64,000 nucleotides of DNA from Hortaea werneckii (GCA_037044905.1 JBAOKB010000166.1:372001-436000), one strand, 5' to 3'; counted from the stretch's first letter, positions 1 through 11,175 are shown. Numbers and translations: made by a program. The notes: generated from the sequence alone by a model not told the origin.

Positions 1-516
1 ATCGCGCAACGAGAGGTTGAGTTTTCATATTCCCAAATCTGGTCAAACCAGGCAATATCACTCGCCTCCTCCTTTTGACTCCCTTCTCCAGCTCCAGATC
101 TTTGTTTCTCATTCACTATACACACATGCACGCGCAAAGTAGCCCCCCATACAAATACATTCCTTCCCCTGCTCCGGACGGCGCATGCAGAAATTCCAAA
201 AATAGATAGTCGAGAGAGAAAGAAGTCGCTATGCTCACACTTTTAAAATGAGATTTCTCGCCAACACCAGACACGCCAGTGACGCCGTGCAGGAAGTAGC
301 ATCGAAGGTGATAACGGCCATGTTTGCCTCCGCCCGAGCGGTTGACTGCAGTCAGATGCGAGCCGATTCGGCGCTAAGCAGCGAAAGCCATTGTCGGCAA
401 TGCGTTTAAGAGCAACATCGAATGGATTGGACACGCGCGTCGGGGCAGGCGGCGGCGCGAAAGGGGATCTTGATGAGATCAAAAGAGATTCGCCATCGAA
501 GAAGAGACTTTCAGGC
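1..516. other. intergenic, downstream of TIM44
   Basis: No gene is supported here. The stretch lies past the stop codon of the leftward TIM44 gene and probably contains its 3' UTR and terminator. Short open frames on both strands have no recognisable domain and low-complexity composition. The gene to the left is outside the window. Confidence 0.6.
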
Positions 517-2241
517 TTAGATGTAATCCCTCCCGCTCTTCTGCAGCTCAATCAACTTCCAACCCCTCGTCTCCGGGTTCGATACGTCCTCGGGTATCCT
601 CGTCACACCGATGGCGTACGTGACCTGCTGCACCTTATCCTCCATACCGGCCGCAAGCTCGCCAGTCTTCTTCTTCCGGTAGACATGAACCTCCTGTGTA
701 CGGCACATGATGACGAAGACCGGGATCTCACCTGGGTCCAGCATACGTGCTGAGAGGATGTCCACGCCGCGGATGTCGAGAATCTTGCCATCGGACTGCA
801 GGCCGGCGGTGGTGTATTGGTGCATCAGCGCGGAGTAGACCTGGAACTGTGCGGCAGAGAGCCAAAGTTTGAGCGTCTCCACGTCGCCTTTGACGTAGGC
901 TTCCAGCACTTCGGGGAGGATGTATGTCCTCATCTCGTTGAGGAAGGGCTCAAGCTGGAAGCTTGGGTCCATCTCGCGGAACTTCTTGATGACCTGTGCG
1001 GTCTCGTTCTCGGCGAAGAAGCCAGCCACTCGGTCGCTGATGGAACGAGCGGTCGAGATGAGTGGGTTCTCGGATTCGCGGTAAGTTGAGCCAAGACCGA
1101 AGAATCGCTGCATCACGGGCGAGTTATCGCGGAAGTTCTTCCATGACTCTTTCCACGCGCTGTCTTTGTGCAGGGTGACGTTGGTGCCGGCGTTGGGGTC
1201 CTCGGTGAAGACTTCTGGTGCCTTGTAAGGACCCATCTTCTTCTCACGCTCTTCTCTCCGTCTTCGGCGCTCTTCCTTCTCTGTCCAGCCACCGTAGCGC
1301 TGCGAGGCGCCGTCATCGATGGTGTCCTTCACGCTCTTGTACGCTTCAGTCTCACGCATAGGTCTAGTCACGCGCTCCATGCCAGAGCCCATTGCACCAG
1401 CACCATAGCGTATGCCCTTTGCGACAGGGGTGTTCCACGTCCATGCTGCACCCTTACCGATGGCGCCTGCAGTCCCCAAGAAGGCTTTGCCAGTCGTTGT
1501 AGAGGCAGCCTCAGCAGCCTTGGCGTACGCTGATCGTGCACGAACAACGTTGGGGTTCTGAGAGAAGTCGTGCATGGTTCCGCTTAGCTGCTTAGTGCTC
1601 TCTTCCCACTCCTTGTTCGCCTTGAACTCTGCCTGTAGCGTCTCGGTGAAGACCTGCCACGGAGTCTTGGTGCCATGGGGTGGTGGCGCCGCGTCATCTT
1701 TCTTCTTCTGCTTGCGCTGCTGCTCACCCTCCTGGCCCTCACCAGTCTCCTTGGCTTCCTCCTCCTCTTTCTTGAATTGCTCTTCCTGCCTCGCCCATTC
1801 CCGCTCGCTCTCGGCTCGAGTCTTGGCGAAGGCAGCTTCTGCTTCGTCTGCTGCTGACGGTTCCTGCTTCTTTGGCTCCGGCTCCGGCTCCGGCTTCTTC
1901 TGCTGTCCTGGCCGCTTCGGCTGTTCTGGCTGCGCTTCACCGGCGCGCTCCTTTGCTCGCTGCTCCCTTAGCTCCTTGAAGCTCACATGCCGTACGGATG
2001 CGGCGCTTGCGGGGATGGTATGCGGTAGAAAGTGTGAGCGGAGGGCGAGGGGATGTTGGATTATTGCCGGCGCATATTGCCGTCTTCGTATCGACGCCTC
2101 GCTGTACTGTCTGCAGTCTGCTGCTATCCGTCTGTAGGCGGCAGTGCGGCCATATGCGGAGGGAGAGGAGTGAGCGGGAAGATTTCGACCGAGGCCGCCT
2201 CCTGCTCGCGATGAGAGGCTGCGAAGGGAGGATGTACTCAT
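517..2241 (-). CDS. TIM44: mitochondrial import inner membrane translocase subunit TIM44
   Basis: Single-exon gene of about 574 residues. Tim44 sits on the matrix face of the TIM23 channel and recruits mtHsp70 to incoming preproteins. The start is placed at 2241 (MSTSSLRSLSSRAGG) because the Ser/Arg-rich N-terminus is a typical matrix presequence. The same frame is open 94 codons further upstream, but that stretch looks non-coding. A long charged Lys/Glu-rich region follows the presequence (roughly residues 90-190), then a Trp-containing linker. The conserved C-terminal Tim44/Bla domain fills about the last 190 residues (KGDVETLKLWLSAAQF, LDIRGVDILSARMLDPGEIP) and the protein ends in GRDYI. 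No intron is needed and length matches fungal orthologues. It is divergently arranged with the mitochondrial ribosomal protein gene at 2563, so two mitochondrial genes share one short promoter. Confidence 0.95.
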   Translation of the reverse strand: MSTSSLRSLSSRAGGGLGRNLPAHSSPSAYGRTAAYRRIAADCRQYSEASIRRRQYAPAIIQHPLALRSHFLPHTIPASAASVRHVSFKELREQRAKERAGEAQPEQPKRPGQQKKPEPEPEPKKQEPSAADEAEAAFAKTRAESEREWARQEEQFKKEEEEAKETGEGQEGEQQRKQKKKDDAAPPPHGTKTPWQVFTETLQAEFKANKEWEESTKQLSGTMHDFSQNPNVVRARSAYAKAAEAASTTTGKAFLGTAGAIGKGAAWTWNTPVAKGIRYGAGAMGSGMERVTRPMRETEAYKSVKDTIDDGASQRYGGWTEKEERRRRREEREKKMGPYKAPEVFTEDPNAGTNVTLHKDSAWKESWKNFRDNSPVMQRFFGLGSTYRESENPLISTARSISDRVAGFFAENETAQVIKKFREMDPSFQLEPFLNEMRTYILPEVLEAYVKGDVETLKLWLSAAQFQVYSALMHQYTTAGLQSDGKILDIRGVDILSARMLDPGEIPVFVIMCRTQEVHVYRKKKTGELAAGMEDKVQQVTYAIGVTRIPEDVSNPETRGWKLIELQKSGRDYI

Positions 2242-2562
2242 GCTATGGAGATGGAGGGAGGAGAGGTAGTGGCAGAAGATCAAACAAGAGCGCGGTGTGA
2301 GAGGATGGGATGATGTTGTATACCTAGGTAGGTAATAAGAGAAGATGACGGCGATGGATGGACTTTTGGGAATCCTCCCCAAACGCCGCAGCTTTCTCGT
2401 CCTGCGCGCGTCGGAGGAAAAGTCGCAGGGATGCCGATGGGCGAAATGAGGCGACTCTCCCGAAACTCTCCTCTTCCGCACGCGAGACTCGGGACGGCAT
2501 GAGGTAGGCATTTCGCCCTGCAATCCTCCATCTCCGTAATACTATTAGCTACATCAATCATC
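2242..2562. promoter_or_regulatory. divergent promoter TIM44 / MRPS18
   Basis: A 321-bp space between two start codons facing away from each other, so it must hold both promoters. It contains the palindromic element TACCTAGGTAGGTA at 2321-2334, a motif type that recurs elsewhere in the window (4349, 60658, 61305). No TATA box stands out. Co-regulation of the two mitochondrial genes is inferred from the arrangement only. Confidence 0.6.
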
Positions 2563-3330
2563 ATGGCCGTGTCTCGCACGCCGCGAGCATTCAGCTCCTT
2601 CATCTGCCAATCCTGCCGCCAGCGTCTGCTTCCCTCCGCCTCCACTCGCGCCTTCAGCACCACCTCCATGAAGGCCGCAGACACCCAATCGCAAAACAAC
2701 GACCGCGCACTAGCTGGCCTCAGCAACCTGAGCAGCAACCTCCACCGCCGCAAAGGCTTCAACAACGCCGCCTCTACAACCGCCAATCCAACATCCTACA
2801 CCTCCATCCTCGACCAAGATGCAGCCTCTCCCGAAACCCTCCTGAGCGAGCAACACTCCCGGAACCTCGACGCCTCGTACACGGAGAAGCCGCATCGACT
2901 GCACATCCTCGCAACGAAACACAACACGCACATCACCTTTGTGCAACCGCCGCGGCCCGCCATCCAAACCGCCTCCTCCGGCATCTCCCGCACGAGCGCC
3001 AGCGCGGCCGATCAGAAGAAGACGATCGATGTCTTACTCTCCCTCTCCGCAGGCAACCTCAATTTCCGCAAAGCCGGCCGCGGGAGCTACGACGCCGCGT
3101 ATCAGCTGGCGGCGTACGTGCTGAAGCAGATCAAGGAGAAGGGCATGTTGGGCGATGTCAAGAAGCTTGAAGTCGTCTTGAGAGGGTTCGGTGCGGGCAG
3201 GGAAGCAGTGACCAAGGCCCTCCTCGGCGCCGAAGGTGTGGATGTGAGGAAGCGGATAAGTGCCGTGGTGGACGCGACGAGGTTGAAGTTGGGTGGGCCT
3301 CGGAGCAAGAAGCCGAGACGTCTGGGTTAG
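2563..3330 (+). CDS. MRPS18: mitochondrial small-subunit ribosomal protein uS11m
   Basis: Intronless gene of 255 residues encoding the mitochondrial form of ribosomal protein S11 (yeast Mrps18), a platform protein of the 37S subunit that contacts mRNA/tRNA near the exit site. The first ~35 residues are rich in Arg, Ser and Thr and fit a cleaved targeting sequence. The S11 fold occupies the second half: HNTHITFVQP, then NLNFRKAGRGSYDAAYQLA, an alpha helix with KKLEVVLRGFGAGREAV, and the basic tail GGPRSKKPRRLG, the family's characteristic C-terminus. The fungal N-terminal extension makes it longer than bacterial S11 (~130 residues), as expected. It is divergent from TIM44. Confidence 0.9.
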   Translation: MAVSRTPRAFSSFICQSCRQRLLPSASTRAFSTTSMKAADTQSQNNDRALAGLSNLSSNLHRRKGFNNAASTTANPTSYTSILDQDAASPETLLSEQHSRNLDASYTEKPHRLHILATKHNTHITFVQPPRPAIQTASSGISRTSASAADQKKTIDVLLSLSAGNLNFRKAGRGSYDAAYQLAAYVLKQIKEKGMLGDVKKLEVVLRGFGAGREAVTKALLGAEGVDVRKRISAVVDATRLKLGGPRSKKPRRLG

Positions 3331-5411
3331 AGTGTTCTCATGTCCCTCTTATACTGGGAAGGCTACGCTGGAGATCATGTGGCTTTTCGAAGCGTCCTGG
3401 GATAGGCGGCGGGCGACACGACGGATGGAGTGAAAACCTAGTTTGGTGCTGGTCTTGCTATGAGTCTCTCCCAGACTCGCGTCACGCTCGATCAGAGCTC
3501 CTTTACCGAGGGAGACTTCCTCAGAGCGTGAATCACAGGTCGGCTTTTGAGCCAGTCATTCTTGCGCAAGAAAACCGCATGAAACGAGCTGTGGAAACGA
3601 ATCTGATTGCGCTTTGGGTGATGAATGCAGCGCACATCTGTACTATCAGATCCACGTAGACCTACTTTTGTACGTATATGTATTGTTTCAATAGGTATTT
3701 TACAAGCTACAGCTACAACGATTTGCATGACCGCTTCCAGCTTTTGCACATTCCATTTCAAGAAACTGTATCTCCATCTACATTCCTTTCACCCACCTCA
3801 TTGGCTCGGCAGCGACAGCCGCTAACGGAGGGCCGCAGGCCAGTTGAACCTCGCGCCTTATCCCACTCGGCCATTCGACTTCGCTGTTGGGTTTGAGAGT
3901 TTGCCAACACGGGGAAGGGAGGCCGGAGCGGTAACGCATTTGGATCATTGATTTTGGTGTCATTTCGAGGGACATGTGAGTGCTGAGAGAGCTGGAGGCG
4001 GTGAAGCAGTTCGTGAGGCGTTCGTGACTGGCGGCTTGGCGTGCGCGTCAGGAGGAGAGTATGTCCTTCCAGCTTGTTCATGTGCAGGGCAATGACAGGA
4101 AGCTACAGTACCGTACTTCATGCGGAGCGGCTGAAGAGTCATGATAAGGCAGCGAATGATCAGCGTTTGACTGTGTCTCGAGCAGCGCTATTGTGCGTCG
4201 TTGGTCTTGGAATCGAGAGCTGGTCAGTTGACGATTGAGATCATGGATAGCTCTATACGGTGGTTTCTCTTTTGTAGAGCACGCTCTTCTGCCAATTCAA
4301 ATTGAAAGTGAAAGGATTTTTCGTAGACCTTTCACGTTGGAAACGAGTACCTAGGTACCTCTCTGACGTGCATGTCAACAGCTACACTTCGACGCTCTCC
4401 GATCCTTTCTACAGGGAAAGCAACAGCAATGGTTGAGGTTTCTATAGACAAGCAATAGTATCCCTACGGCTGAATAGCAAGTCTTCATCTCAAAGTTTTA
4501 TGAATTCTCACTTCCCGACGCTCAAAGTTGTTGGGCATTGCCGATACAGTGAAACAGCCCCCTTGTCAAGACCAAGCAGTTCGCGCAGCCATAGCCGGGA
4601 TAAGATCAATGCAGATCAAGCTACGGTATGGAAGGAGGGCCTATTCAGAGCTCAGAAGGCTGCAAGTCTAGTGAAAATAGTACAATGAATTCCATTCTAC
4701 TGCAGATGTCACAGAATCGATCGATCCCAATGCGTTCGAGATTGATCCCTCATGTCTTGATGTGTCTCAATCGACTTCGAGCAAAGGTCCCTTTATGCAG
4801 GGGTCTGACATGGCTCGTGCGCGTGCGTGAGATGTGATTGGCGCCCTGGACTTTACGGCAACGGCCCGGGCTCGGACCATGGGCGACCCTTGCCGCTTTT
4901 TGCGGCCCTGAGCTTGTGGATGTGGGGAGGGGAGTTTGGTGAAACGCATCGAGAAGGGAAGGAGGGAGACTAGCACTATTCTGCTATTCTGCCTAACCTC
5001 GTGCATGAACTGCCTCCTGTTCTCACCTCCTCTCACATGCGGCATCACAACCAACACGTGATCCGCCCTTTTCATCGATCTTCCCACCTTTCGTTCCACC
5101 CAAGAGCCGGTCCAATGGAGTAGGCGAGGAACGCGGGAATCCAAAGCCTCACCGTCTTCTCGCCAGTCAAACGCAATCACATCCCAACGCCCGTCCATCT
5201 TTCCGCGACGTTGACCTTTTAGCCGACCAAGCGTGACATCTCCATTCGTTCATCGACTAGGGAGACCTCCTGTTCATCTTTCTTCTCTATCCAGACGACG
5301 TCCAGGACACTCTGTGCAAGGCAAGTCGGTAGCAGCATCCCGATAACTCTGACCTCCACTAACACGAACTCCAGGCCTGCGTACCCGCGCAGCCCCCAAA
5401 CATAATTCACC
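3331..5411. other. 2.1-kb gene-free stretch upstream of COT1
   Basis: I find no convincing gene. Open frames (for example 4767-5198 on the minus strand) lack domains and splice partners. The right-hand 300-500 bases are pyrimidine-rich and probably form the promoter and long 5' leader of COT1, as in other fungi where this gene has a long leader. A palindromic TACCTAGGTACCT lies at 4349-4361. At about 3795-3880 (minus strand) a stretch resembles a tRNA D-arm with an A-box-like TGGCCGAGTGG, but no cloverleaf can be closed. See the rejected list. Confidence 0.5.
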
Positions 5412-7492
5412 ATGGCCTACCAGCAGCAACAGCAGGACTCTCGCAACCCGAACCGCCTTCACCTCAACTTCGGCTTCAACAATCCGCCCAACTTCGCCGC
5501 CGAGCAGGGTCGTGCCTTCCCCACCACTCCATCCACCTTCCCGCAACCCTTCCCCGACGCGAGAGGCAATCAGCAAGTATGGGGTACCGGCGAGGGAGCC
5601 AGTGGTATCAACCAGCAAGGCTACTTTTATAACAACCCTGCCATGCAGCAGTTCAACAACGCCTCGACTCCTGGAACGCCAGCCGGCTACAGGAGTCCCG
5701 GTGGGCTCCAGGACGTTAATGGTGGATTGGCACACCAATTTCAGCATCAGAACCTTGGTGGCGCTACACCGAGGTCAGCCTCTCCTTATCAACGCACCGC
5801 CTCACCAGCGACGGGCGGAGGAAGACCCCGTACAGCGGGACAGCAGGCCGCAGCTCAGGCGGCACAGTATGGCGGGTATCTCGCTTCTCCCACCATGCCC
5901 AGTCAGCCGCAGCAGCCCAGCATCTACGACGAAGAGCCGCCAGTAAAGAATCCAGAGAAGTTCTCAACATATATCACGGAGAGAGTCAAGGTGCAGAAGA
6001 TGTTGACGGGGGAGTTCTTCAAGGAAAATGTCGAGCGTGCTAGAGCGAGAAACGAGAGGTAGGCCCTTCTTGCAGCTATAGGATTGATCCAAAGAACTCT
6101 CATGCTAACTCTGTGCAGAGCCAAGGAGCTGGATGTGATTATGGGCTCACGAGATCTGTCTGATGGCAGAAAGGAGCAAAAGAAGAACAGCATGCGCAAG
6201 TCTGAGGCCAACTTCTTGAGATTCCTGAGAAGTGTGGAGAGGCCACAAAACTACAGCACCCTCAAGATCATTGGCAAGGGCGCGTTCGGTGAGGTCAAGC
6301 TGGTGCAGAGAAAGCATGACGGCAAGATCTATGCGCTGAAATCGTTGATTAAAGCTGAGATGGTTCGTCTCCCGGCTCGTTTGTTCACGAAGACGCAGAC
6401 CCTCGTCCCCAGAAGATCGTATGCTAACCTCCGCGATAGCATAAGAAGGATCAGCTCGCTCACGTTCGCGCCGAGCGTGACATCCTTGCCAACGCCGACT
6501 CGCCCTGGCTTGTCAAGCTGCATACCTCTTTCCAAGACAGCACCTTCCTGTACATGCTTATGGAGTTCTTACCTGGTGGCGACCTCATGACCATGCTCAT
6601 CAAGTACGAAATCTTTAGCGAAGATATCACGCGCTTCTACATGGCTGAGCTGGTGCTTGCCATCGAAGCCGTACACAAACTCGGCTTCATCCATCGCGAC
6701 ATCAAGCCGGACAACGTATTGCTCGACCGAGGTGGACATATTAAGCTTACGGACTTTGGTCTGTCGACCGGTTTCAGCAAGGAACACAGCGCATCCTACT
6801 ACCAACAACTCATGTCTCAGTCTCGGCCGAAATCGATGGCCCAGCAAAACAGACAAAGTGTGTCTATCGATCAGATTCAGCTTACCGTCTCCAACCGTAA
6901 CCAGATCAACACTTGGCGCAAATCACGTCGTCAGCTGGCCTATTCTACTGTCGGTACGCCCGACTACATCGCGCCCGAGATTTTCTCTGGCAGGGGATAT
7001 GATTTCCTATGCGATTGGTGGTCTGTGGGCACCATCATGTTTGAGTGTTTGATCGGGTGGCCACCGTTCTGCGCCGAGGAGCCGCACGACACCTACCGCA
7101 AGATCGTCGACTGGCCTCGCCACCTCCACTTCCCGCCTGACCAACAGCTGGGCTCGGAGGCGGAGCATTTCGTCCGTTCTCTTATCTGCGACCACTCCAA
7201 TCGTCTCGGCCGTACGCATGGCGCCGCTGACCTCAAAGCTCATCCGTTCTTCCACGGTGTGAACTGGGATTCGCTGAGGAGGATCCGTGCACCATTCGAG
7301 CCCAAGTTGCAGTCCAACGTGGACACCCAGTACTTCCCTATCGACGAGATTCCGCAAGTCGACAACTCCGCCGCGTTGAGAGCACAGACAGAAGCGATGA
7401 ACCAAGGCCATGGCGGAGGCGAAGATGCCACTTTGAGTTTGCCCTTCATCGGGTACACATACAAGCGCTTTGATGCTTTTAGGGGAAGCTAA
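5412..7492 (+). CDS. COT1: NDR/LATS-family serine/threonine kinase COT1 (Cbk1)
   Basis: Three exons (5412-6058, 6119-6362, 6440-7492) with introns of 60 and 77 bp give 647 residues. COT1/Cbk1 is the NDR kinase that drives polar growth, hyphal tip extension and cell separation, acting with a Mob2 co-activator downstream of the MOR/RAM pathway. Visible are a Gln/Asn-rich disordered N-terminus (about 1-170), the Mob-binding N-terminal regulatory segment, and a kinase domain with GKGAFGEV, HRDIKPDN and DFG. A long basic insert between DFG and APE is followed by the activation-loop Ser in STVGTPDYIAPE, and the hydrophobic motif PFIGYTYKRFD comes near the end. Splicing after the Lys-rich SLIKAEM gives HKKDQLAHVRAERDI, the expected family sequence, which fixes the second intron. 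It is convergent with RPB12. Confidence 0.96.
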
Positions 7493-8160
7493 AGGACATC
7501 TCCAAAGGACAGCTCCTCTCGGACTGTGTTTCCAAGTTCTATGGGATTCGATACGGATGGATGCGAAGACGGCCGAGTTCGATGACATAAAGCGTGAGCA
7601 TTTGCATGAATAGCTTTTACTGAAGAATGGGGATGGAAAAGACACATTCAAGATGATGGTTGAGCACCGGCAGAGCGTTTTTGCGGGCGTTTGTAGGCTG
7701 GTTCAAGGCGGGCGGCAAAGCACGCTGCCGGCAGCTGCATACTTTTACGTACGTATTAAGTACTATGAGCCCCGGCACTCCTCAAGACTGGACCGCTTGT
7801 CCGTACACAACAGCATTCCTCTGCTATGGGGACTTGAAAATACGTGGTAGCTGTCCCCTAATATCGAGCCAGAGCTGTGGCTGCACTGAGTATAAGAGTG
7901 CACGGCTGCCTTCCATCAAGACCAACCGCATGATTTTTTTACTTTTCCCTTTCTATCGAGTTTCACTCTTGCCGTAATCAGTCAAAAGAACGCCACACGC
8001 CTTGCTAGAAGTTGTCTGCAGCCACAAAATTCCTTTCGTTTCGCCCCTCCTTTCGTTCGCAGTTGTTTTCGCCAGATCGGGGGCGCCATAGGTTCGGTCT
8101 GGATCTTTGAACAGCTTGCAGGGAAGAACATGTCCTCCGTCCCCGGGGCAGGAAAGACTG
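7493..8160. other. convergent intergenic space COT1/RPB12
   Basis: The 668 bases lie between two stop codons and should hold both 3' UTRs. I see no ORF with domain content, no repeat and no RNA gene. T-rich tracts near 7935-7955 and 8030-8060 could be polyadenylation-associated. Confidence 0.5.
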
Positions 8161-8537
8161 CTATCTCGCCTCGAACTGGATCATTCTACACAAATTTCCG
8201 CCCCGTCAGCATGCGTTAACGTTTACTAATCCCTGCACCTCCCTCTCGCCGAAGATACTGTCTTGAAATTTCCAAGGTTCGGGGGCTTTTGTCCTTACCT
8301 GTTCGTCCTCTCCTTGTATAGGACACGGTACCCGCACTCCTTGCACCGGATGGCCTCGCTCTTGCGCAGCACGACCTTCGCATCGCAGTCGCCGCATAGG
8401 TAGTTGACGGGCCGGTTGTCCTCGAAGGTGTTGGCGCCGGTGATGTTGAAGCCGCCTACGCCGGTGCTGCTGCTGGCGCCGCCTTGCTGCGCGCTGTCCT
8501 GGGTCAGGGTCGGGGGGACGTATTGTTCGCGCGACAT
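8161..8537 (-). CDS. RPB12: RNA polymerase I/II/III shared subunit RPABC4
   Basis: Two exons (8299-8537 and 8161-8185) separated by a 113-bp intron at 8186-8298 give 87 residues. This small zinc-ribbon protein is a shared subunit of all three nuclear RNA polymerases. The zinc ribbon is YLCGDCDAK then RCKECGYRVLY, with four metal-binding Cys in two CxxC pairs. The last exon is only 25 nt and encodes the C-terminus MIQFEAR after KERTNR. This matches the invariant family tail and is easily missed by gene finders. The start at 8537 (MSREQYVPP) was chosen because upstream in-frame codons are Arg/Ser-rich and unlike the family. It shares a promoter with NAR1. Confidence 0.93.
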
Positions 8538-8926
8538 GTTGGGTTGGTTCTTTGGAAGGACGGTACTGGGGTGGATTTGGTATGTGAGTGATGGGAGAAG
8601 CGGTTGTGCGGTCGTCGAGATGTTTGATTGTCGCGCGGCGGATGAACTTCTCTTCTTTGCCCTGTGCACCGCTCTGCGAGAGCCTCGCATGTGACAGCGG
8701 ACCGGCAAGGCGGGAAGACGGCGGGCCGGTATCGCAGAGCGCGCTAGAAGTGGCGTTTAGGTGAAAGAGTGGGATGCTGAGAAATGATAGACGACTGACT
8801 GGTCCGGAGACCCTGGAAACATGATAGACTAGCCGTCTCGTACTTCTGTATCATCTGCAGTCTTTCCCTTTTTCCTTTTCTGGTAAACTCATCTCAGATG
8901 TGTCCTTCGAGAGGCACGCTTTCACC
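8538..8926. promoter_or_regulatory. divergent promoter RPB12 / NAR1
   Basis: A 389-bp space between opposing start codons, one encoding a polymerase subunit and one an iron-sulfur assembly factor. A pyrimidine-rich patch (CTTTCCCTTTTTCCTTTTC) at 8862-8880 precedes the NAR1 start and is a plausible transcription-start region. No specific operator is recognised. Confidence 0.5.
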
Positions 8927-10765
8927 ATGTCTGCGATCCTATCAGCCGACGACCTGAACGATTTCATTTCGCCCGGCGTTGCCTGTATCAAGCCTGTCGA
9001 GACTCTCCCGCAACAGCAGCCAGAAGAGACGAAGGAAAGCAATCCGTACGAGGTCACCACGGAAGAGAAAGTAAATTCGGGGACGACTGCGCCTCCAGCT
9101 CAGATCAACTTGACCGATTGTCTGGCATGCTCGGGTTGTGTGACCAGTGCCGAGGCAGTATTGGTCAGTCTACAAAGCCATGGTGAGGTGTTGGATACTC
9201 TGGACAAGCATGCAGAGCTGAAGGCTGTTGATCATGATGGCGGGAATGCTGAAGGCAAGATCTTCGTGGCTTCCATCTCGCCTCAGAGTCGAGCTAGCCT
9301 GGCTGCTACATACAGTGTCACCGAGCGCGAAGCTGGATACATGATTGGCCAACTACTCAGCGGTCCATACGGTCTGCGGACTGGCGGCAAGCATGGATCC
9401 GGATTCACGTGGGTGATTGATACGAATGTGATGCGCGAGGTTGCCTTGACGGCAGCGGCAGAGGAAGCACAACAGGCACTCGAAATGCAACAAACCGAGC
9501 AAAAGAAGAGACCGGTGTTGACAAGTGCTTGTCCGGGTTGGATCTGCTATGCCGAAAAGACCCATCCACATATCCTACCGCATCTGAGCCAGTTGAAGAG
9601 TCCGCAGGCTTTGACTGGAACTTTGGTGAAGAGCGTACTGTCGAAGAAGCTTGGTGTATCTCCAGACAAGATATGGCATCTGGCCGTGATGCCGTGTTTC
9701 GACAAGAAGCTGGAAGCTGCGCGTGGGGAGCTCACGAACGAGGCATGGAACGGTGGACAGAATGCGACCGGAGAGCCTGTCAGGGATGTGGACTGCGTGA
9801 TCACTGCGCGGGAGTTATTGATGCTGGCCGAGAGCAGGAACATCAGCTTTCCCTGCCTGCCTCGCACACCTCTCTCAAAGACACACGCCCCTGCGTTCCC
9901 TGATCCTAGGATCAACAAGTTCCTTTTCGGACGTCGTCGAGGGCAGAGGCGGAAGCCGACTGAGGAGATTGACGCTACCATCGGGACTTCAGGAGGATAT
10001 CTGTATCATGTCCTCAAGTCTCAGCAAGCCCGACACCAGGGCTCGAGCCTCTCAACGCAGCGAGGTCGAAACGCAGACGTAAGCGAGTATACAATTGTCT
10101 CTCCCGAGGGTCAACCTTTGTTCAAGGCGGCAAGGTATTACGGCTTCCGAAACATCCAGAATCTTGTGCGCCGTCTCAAGCCCGCTCGACCGTCTCGCAT
10201 GCCTGGCGCAGCTCGAAAGCCGGTCGGCGGTGCCCGCAAGCCGACTGGAGGTGCAGCAGGAGGCAACGAAGGCGACTACGCATATGTGGAAGTTATGGCT
10301 TGTCCTGGAGGCTGCACAAACGGCGGTGGACAAATCAAAGTGGGTGATGTCGCCACGTTGAGACAGATTGGTGGGACAGGGGTTGAAAATGGGAGTGCGG
10401 AGCAGGAAGTACTGCCTGCGCAGCGAGAGTGGTTGTTTAAGGTGGATGAGGCCTATTGGAGCGCAGAGTCTGAGGATTTAGAATCAACCGACGAAGATGG
10501 GGATGTGGATATGGGAGATGCTGTCCCCGCCACTAATGGTCACCATTCCGACGGTATTTCAGATGAAGGTGACATCGTAGATGGCATTGATCACGGCCAG
10601 GTTAGAAGCCTAATTAAGCATTGGGCGGATATCACGAGCATCGACACCGACAAGCTGTTAGGCACGACTTACAGAGCAGTCGAAAGCGATGTTGGGAAGA
10701 GCAAAGATGAGAACTCGATGGAAAAGGTGTCTGCTCTGGCTGTCGCTGCTGGCGGAGGCTGGTAA
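8927..10765 (+). CDS. NAR1: cytosolic Fe-S cluster assembly factor NAR1
   Basis: Intronless gene of 612 residues. Nar1 resembles [FeFe]-hydrogenases and works in the cytosolic iron-sulfur assembly (CIA) pathway, linking the Cfd1-Nbp35 scaffold to the targeting complex. The N-terminal cluster ligands are visible as Cys20 (GVACIKP) and Cys65/68/71 (CLACSGC). The hydrogenase-like core has SACPGWICYAEK, MPCFDKKLEAAR and VMACPGGCTNGGGQ, which carry the second cluster's cysteines. The start at 8927 (MSAILSADDLNDFISPG) matches the family; nine in-frame codons upstream are excluded. The Asp/Glu-rich insert DEDGDVDMGD near residue 530 is a fungal feature. It is divergent from RPB12. Confidence 0.95.
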   Translation: MSAILSADDLNDFISPGVACIKPVETLPQQQPEETKESNPYEVTTEEKVNSGTTAPPAQINLTDCLACSGCVTSAEAVLVSLQSHGEVLDTLDKHAELKAVDHDGGNAEGKIFVASISPQSRASLAATYSVTEREAGYMIGQLLSGPYGLRTGGKHGSGFTWVIDTNVMREVALTAAAEEAQQALEMQQTEQKKRPVLTSACPGWICYAEKTHPHILPHLSQLKSPQALTGTLVKSVLSKKLGVSPDKIWHLAVMPCFDKKLEAARGELTNEAWNGGQNATGEPVRDVDCVITARELLMLAESRNISFPCLPRTPLSKTHAPAFPDPRINKFLFGRRRGQRRKPTEEIDATIGTSGGYLYHVLKSQQARHQGSSLSTQRGRNADVSEYTIVSPEGQPLFKAARYYGFRNIQNLVRRLKPARPSRMPGAARKPVGGARKPTGGAAGGNEGDYAYVEVMACPGGCTNGGGQIKVGDVATLRQIGGTGVENGSAEQEVLPAQREWLFKVDEAYWSAESEDLESTDEDGDVDMGDAVPATNGHHSDGISDEGDIVDGIDHGQVRSLIKHWADITSIDTDKLLGTTYRAVESDVGKSKDENSMEKVSALAVAAGGGW

Positions 10766-11175
10766 AGTACTATAGAAGACTCCAAAGACAAGCAGCAATA
10801 GTAACACAATTTCTACCGATTTTGCAAAGGTACTTGTGGGAGCTGAGTGGCATCAAAACCAGTAACAAGGAACGGTGCCTCCATCAAACACCTGACTTTC
10901 CACCATGTCGTCCATTTCGTCCTTACATAGACATGCTGGCTCACTTTATGCTGGCTATATGATATGGACAGCCATTTACGAATGCATGAGATATATTTTA
11001 ATGGAGCCTCGGCATCAGTGAAAGCTTCGTCTAAATTCCCGCCTTAGACATCCCCACTTTACCCCGTGAATGCCAAGGCCTGCACCCCTGCATGTAGCGA
11101 TGTTGTATACTGTACATTCCCGTCTGTACGTTCGCCCCGATAGACACGCTCGCGTCACAGTTCGAAAAGTCCTAC
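10766..11175. other. intergenic space NAR1 to acyltransferase
   Basis: The 410 bases between two same-strand genes hold the NAR1 3' UTR and the promoter of the next gene. No ORF, repeat or RNA gene is supported. The part near 10985 is AT-rich and may mark the NAR1 3' end. Confidence 0.5.

Noticed and set aside
3795..3880. tRNA-like stretch on the minus strand (A-box-like TGGCCGAGTGG, then GGTTCAAC resembling a B-box)
   Set aside because: The two boxes are only about 15 bases apart, the anticodon arm cannot be formed and no acceptor stem closes at the right distance, so it is not called a tRNA gene.
4767..5198. 143-codon open frame on the minus strand upstream of COT1
   Set aside because: No domain, no splice partners, and it overlaps the expected promoter and leader of COT1.
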